From Adiantum capillus-veneris (Eukaryota > Streptophyta > Polypodiopsida > Polypodiales > Pteridaceae): a stretch of DNA of 64,000 bases. Below are positions 60,141 through 64,000 of this stretch, piece after piece; positions within the stretch are counted from its first letter, which is position 1, and each line of letters begins with the position of its first letter. Below the pieces are notes generated by a model. It did no database searches. It was not told the DNA's origin and worked only from the letters and a program-made list of their open reading frames with translations. The DNA lies in contig CM043942.1 of assembly GCA_014529385.2 (NCBI GenBank), positions 5,765,001-5,829,000 on the forward strand. Reading direction: 5' to 3'. Position numbers and translations under genes: made by a program.

Positions 60141-63100
60141 TTTTTTTTTTCCGAGAAAAAGATCCTTCTATTAGTTAATGAAAACTGCCCGTAGGGCTAT
60201 AACCACCTCTGCAAGAGAGGGCTACAACAAACATGATGGGGAGACTCTCCCAATGAAAGAACAACATATATACAATGAGGCTAAATCAAGAGATAGGAGG
60301 AGGGAAGAGCCACACAGGTGGTCGGTAGTGCCATCTGAGCACACCCTGGACACTGGTGAAGAAAGGCCCAGGGCTCCAAAGTCGAAGGAAAGCCTCGCGG
60401 CGCTCTCGCATGCGGTGGGAGCTGCCCTGTAGCCCCTCTAGCTGTCCTCTGAGAGTATGGATCAGCTCTAGCCAAAAGTCACGAACAGTCTCTGCTGGTG
60501 GCATAGAGCGAGCCTCAAAAATGCGGAAACAGCGGGCCCGCCAGATGAACCAAAGTGTCAGGCTCCCAACACTCCTCTCTCTCACTGCACCACTCCTGTG
60601 GAGTAAGCTCTGTAGCAGGTTGGAGTGTAGGTCGCCCCCCCTGTATCACTATCATCCTGCTGGTGGAAGATAGCTCAAACTGAAGTGCCGGGCCTGTGAG
60701 AGTGGACCAAGCCGTTGCCCCCCAAGTGTACTGTCTAGCCGTGGAGAGAGTAGGCATTAGCCGAAGTATTCGTAGCCACACCTGCTGGGCCGAGGGACAG
60801 TCCCAAAGACAATGACGCTGACTCTCCACCAACTGGTCACAGGCTGCACATGCGACTGAGAGACCACTATGCACAAGCCAACTCCCTACTGCTGTAGCTC
60901 TGTGTGCAACTAGCCACTGAAACAAAGTGACGCGCCTCGATTGTCTAGTCCCATGGCCTCTGCCAAAAGGCTGCCAAGAACTCGACTATGAGGCCCTCCT
61001 CTTGCCAATGACGTGCTGCAGTTGGGCGGGCCTCTCTCTGTGCTGCAAGTATATGACGTCCAAGCCGAACAGTGTACTGAAAGAAGGGGACTCTTGGGTG
61101 GTCTGCAGAAGAGAAGGGGTCCCTCCATAGCCACTCACCAGGATCCCACTGCACTCGTGCCAGTGGACAACACTCCCAAGCCCATAGCCTCCAGTGTCTA
61201 GTCTCAAGAGCTGCTGGGTCAGGGTCTATGACGCAAGTCCTCCCACAAATGCCCACAACTCGGATCCTCTGGAAACAACACTCTGCTACCTGCGGGGCCT
61301 CTACTGCAACTCGCTGTAATTGTCCCCCACCCTGAAGCTCGAAGAACAGGGCTGGGACAGTCTCTGAGCAGGCCCTGACTGAAATGAGAACCTCCAGTCG
61401 TGTGAAGGCTCCCATCCACCGGGGTGCTACTGGCTCGAGAGGCGTGAGCCACTCATCTGGAACTGACTCTGAGATGTCCTGACACATGCTCTGCACCCCT
61501 CTCATGCCCTGTAGCTGGAAACCTTGCACCTCCTTTAACAAACCTGTGAACTCTAGCTAGTCACCTAGAGAGCGCGCTGGACCTGCTGCCATGGGACCCT
61601 AGGAAACATGAGGCCGACTACCAACCAAGTGGCCTCTTTGAGTGCTAACCATGGGGTTCCAGACGAGGGGCTGCCGTAGGCGCTCCTCCGTGCATGTCGG
61701 CTGTCTCTGCTCCAGGCCACGCCCTAAGAGCTCCCAAGATCGAAGCAAACTCACAGCGAAGCGGTCCTCTAGTCTCCTGCTCAAACCAACTCGGCGCATC
61801 TCTGTAAAGATCCATCTGGTCGAAGGTTGCCAAGGGCCTCCTGACTGAGGCACCCTGGCACGAAGCCTCTGCAGCAAGAACTCCTTCCAGGGCTCCTCAC
61901 CTGGAAGAAGTCCTCTGACTATGAACTTCCCAAGAAGGGCTCTGCTCTGTTGTGCTGGATCAGTGATCCCAAGCCCTCCCTGAGAATAAGGAAGCGTGAT
62001 GACCGACCAAGCCACCTTGGCTCGGGCTATCTGAGTGTCACGTCCTGAACAAAGGAAGCTCTTGATCAGCCTCTCTACCAGGCTGATACAAGAACTCGAG
62101 AAGATCTAGCAGGAAGTGATGTACCACATAGTCGCCAACAGCACCTGGTTGGCAACTACTACTCTACCAGCCAGCGAAAGTCGTGTTGAGCTCCAATGTA
62201 AGAGCTTTCTCCTGATGGACAGGAGAAGAGGAGCAATCTGCTGCTCGGGAGACAAGTCCAAACCAACCTGACAACCCAAGTACCGAACTGCAGTCCCTGG
62301 GGGAATCCACCTGAAACCCTCTCCTGGCATCCAATCTAGCACAGGAGCACTACCAACCGAGAAAGCCACTGTCTTTCTCCTGTTGATCAGTGCGCCCGAT
62401 GCACAACAGAAGGTCTCCAAAGCCTGCTCACATCTGTGAAGATTGGCCTCCTGGCCATCTAAGTACCAGGCTGAGTCATCGGCAAACTCAGCGTCCAGTA
62501 GCTCATCTCCCCGAATAGGGAGTGCTAAGCCCCGTAAACCAACCTGCTGAGACACCAAAAATCTGCTCATCGCTTCCGCATAGAACAGAAAGAGAAAGGG
62601 GACAAGAGGACAACCCTGTCTGACCGTGCGTGTGAGCATGAAGCGCTCACCTCTCCCTCCTGCCAAAAGCACCTGACTGTGAGCCTGTCTGTACAAAGCT
62701 GACACCCCTTTGATCTAAGCATCTGAGAAGCCCATCCTACGTAGAGTGCCCTCTAGAAAGTCCTAGTCAACTTTGTCGTATGCCTTCTCAAAATAGAGAA
62801 GAAGAATCACAAGGTCCTCACCACGGAGCCGTGCCAGGGCAAAAGCCTCCCAGAAAGTAAAGATGTTGTCAAGGATATTGTGTTCCTTGACAAAACCTAT
62901 CTGAGTCTCATGTATAAGGCTCTCTAAAAGTGGCTGAATCCTCTCCTCTGTGCTAGCAAGCTCCTGTTGAGCCTGCTGTAACTGCTCCTCCAACCATGGA
63001 CTGTTTGGATGCTGCTCCTGCATCCTTTGTAGTGAAGCAATGCCTCGTTTGAGACGCTGCTCCGCCTCTCTCGCTACAGCCTGGCGAGCCAGAGACTCCT

Positions 63101-63772
63101 AAAGAAAAAAGTGGCTAAGCTGAGCTAGGCTTGAGGCCACTCTGTCTGCAGGTGAAACCTGGCTATCCATGCCCTCTGTCTAGAGAGCCTCTACCCTCTC
63201 TCTGAGTGCTGAGTCCAACAAGACCCTCTCTGGGATGCGAAGCACCGTGCTCCCACTCCTCTGCCTGTCTGCCACTGTGAGGATCACTGGTGCATGGTCC
63301 GAGAAGGATGTCCCTGCCAGGATGCCCACTGATCCCCCCAAGTCACTGAAGTGGACACTAGAGTAGAAGCGATCTATCCGCGATAGATTCAGTCCTCCCA
63401 CTCTGCGGTCCGATCTAGAGAAGGCAAGACTGTCTGGGGGCCTCACAAAACCAGAGTGCTGCCATGTATCCGAGACCCTCAAAAGTCATACACAACCTCT
63501 CCCAAGCCGCCAACTCGACTCCATGCACAGTAGCATGGCTGCCACCAATTCTGTCGGAAGGGTCCTCCAACATGTTGAAGTCCCCTCCTATACACCAATG
63601 ATCGGCTTGCGGCAAAGACTCAACAATCTGTGACCAAAACTCTGCACGAGCACTCGCCACATTGGGCGCATAGATGTTCAGGAAGCCCACAAGGCCACCC
63701 TGAACCTGCATAGTAATCCACTGAGCCTTGCCTGGCACAATAATCCCTCTGCCCACAATGGCCTGCTGCAAT
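60141..63772 (-). mobile_element. 5'-truncated LINE (L1-type), inserted in element D
   Basis: A 3.6-kb insertion on the minus strand. It ends at a short poly-A (60141-60150 as T on the plus strand). The flanks GAGTGACCCAGATTT (60128-60142) and GAGTGGCTCAGATTT (63773-63787) form a 15-base target duplication with two changes; the empty site is visible at 50480-50494 in the other D copy. The left part of the endonuclease is missing, so reverse transcription stopped early. Confidence 0.9.
60286..63772 (-). pseudogene. LINE ORF2: endonuclease, reverse transcriptase, zinc-finger tail
   Basis: Minus-strand order: apurinic-type endonuclease (LVGFLNIYAPN, WCIGGDFNMLEDPSDRIGG, then LSRIDRFYSS and FSDHAPVIL). 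The RT fingers follow (QIGFVKEHNILDNIF, EDLVILLLYFEKAYDKVD), then the palm with VRQGCPLVPFLFLFYAEAMS and the catalytic AEFADDSAWY. The thumb has VRYLGCQVGL and ITLPYSQGGLGITDP. The C-terminal zf-RVT part has CAACDQLVESQRHCLWDCPS. TAG codons at 62763-62765 and 62715-62717 and several frameshifts inactivate it. The domain order and FADD box are those of L1-clade plant LINEs. Confidence 0.85.
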
Positions 63773-64000
63773 GAGTGGCTCAGATTTCGTTTGGCGGGCA
63801 TAGGCTTCCATACTCATCAGAATTCAGTGCTAACTGGCCCGACCAGTCCCAGACCGACCGACCCAGACTCCCGATGTGAGAAACCTATTCAGCCGCAGCC
63901 GTTTCACACTGGCCATGCAATGTCCATTTGCACCTTTTCAAGGGTCCCGGGGAAACAAGTAAAAATAAAAATAAATAAAAATATCTAGTACTTATTTATT
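63773..64000. other. end of the second D copy, then unassigned AT-rich DNA
   Basis: 63788-63821 (CGTTTGGCGGGCATAGGCTTCC...) is the end of D protease sequence. From 63822 similarity stops, and the last 180 bases show no feature beyond an A-rich (AAATA)n-like stretch at 63960-63985. Confidence 0.6.

Overview
The window looks like a transposon-packed stretch of a large plant nuclear genome. Evidence: Ty3/gypsy elements with a chromodomain, initiator-Met-tRNA primer sites in most LTR elements, a plant-type CPYC glutaredoxin exon pair with GT-AG splice sites, MITEs, and very abundant (TG)n(AG)n microsatellites. A non-seed vascular plant such as a fern would fit the mixture of Penelope-like, gypsy and SSR content, but the sequence alone does not settle the species. 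No bacterial or organellar gene organisation is seen. Only one host-gene fragment is convincing: glutaredoxin exons 1 and 2 at 17711-17984. Layout 1-22 kb: a decayed Penelope-like reverse transcriptase (1-1405, minus), AT-rich DNA with many compound microsatellites, a LINE zinc-finger fragment (6.6-6.9 kb), a possible Helitron 3' end (7.5 kb), two copies of a Mutator-like MITE (14230-14699 and 15628-16124), a microsatellite-bearing minisatellite (15.0-15.3 kb), the glutaredoxin exons, and old LTR pieces (20.0-21.0 kb). Layout 22-44 kb: this part is dominated by one family, called N here. N elements are LTR retrotransposons on the minus strand with LTRs of about 1.2-1.3 kb, a Met-tRNA primer site, a purine tract and 5-bp target duplications, but no reverse transcriptase or integrase. 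Their only gene is an unrecognised protein: it starts MVITRSG, then has a charged coiled-coil stretch, a variable array of Asp/His-rich repeats, and a conserved C-terminal region that stops at the purine tract. There is a complete N insertion at 22319-26478, a chimeric LTR-int-LTR-int-LTR array at 28891-35313, a complete insertion at 38618-44352, and an inverted solo LTR nested inside the last one. The array sits in element A (27976-38279), which carries an intact gag-protease ORF but no pol. Layout 44-64 kb: pol of gypsy element B (38280-38617 plus 44353-46935, split by N), recombined LTR and gag pieces (46.9-48.7 kb), gag-protease-only element D with head-to-head LTRs (48.7-53.6 kb), gypsy element C (53623-60092, with target duplication), and a 5'-truncated LINE (60141-63772) nested in the second D copy. 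How they fit together: elements A, D and N lack pol while B and C encode it, so the non-autonomous families probably relied on gypsy enzymes supplied in trans. The LTRs of A, B, C and D share one short core motif next to a TATA-like box although the rest of their LTRs differ. Almost every pol or gag frame is broken, mostly by TAG or TGA codons that look like C-to-T decay, so the locus appears to be silenced, methylated heterochromatin.
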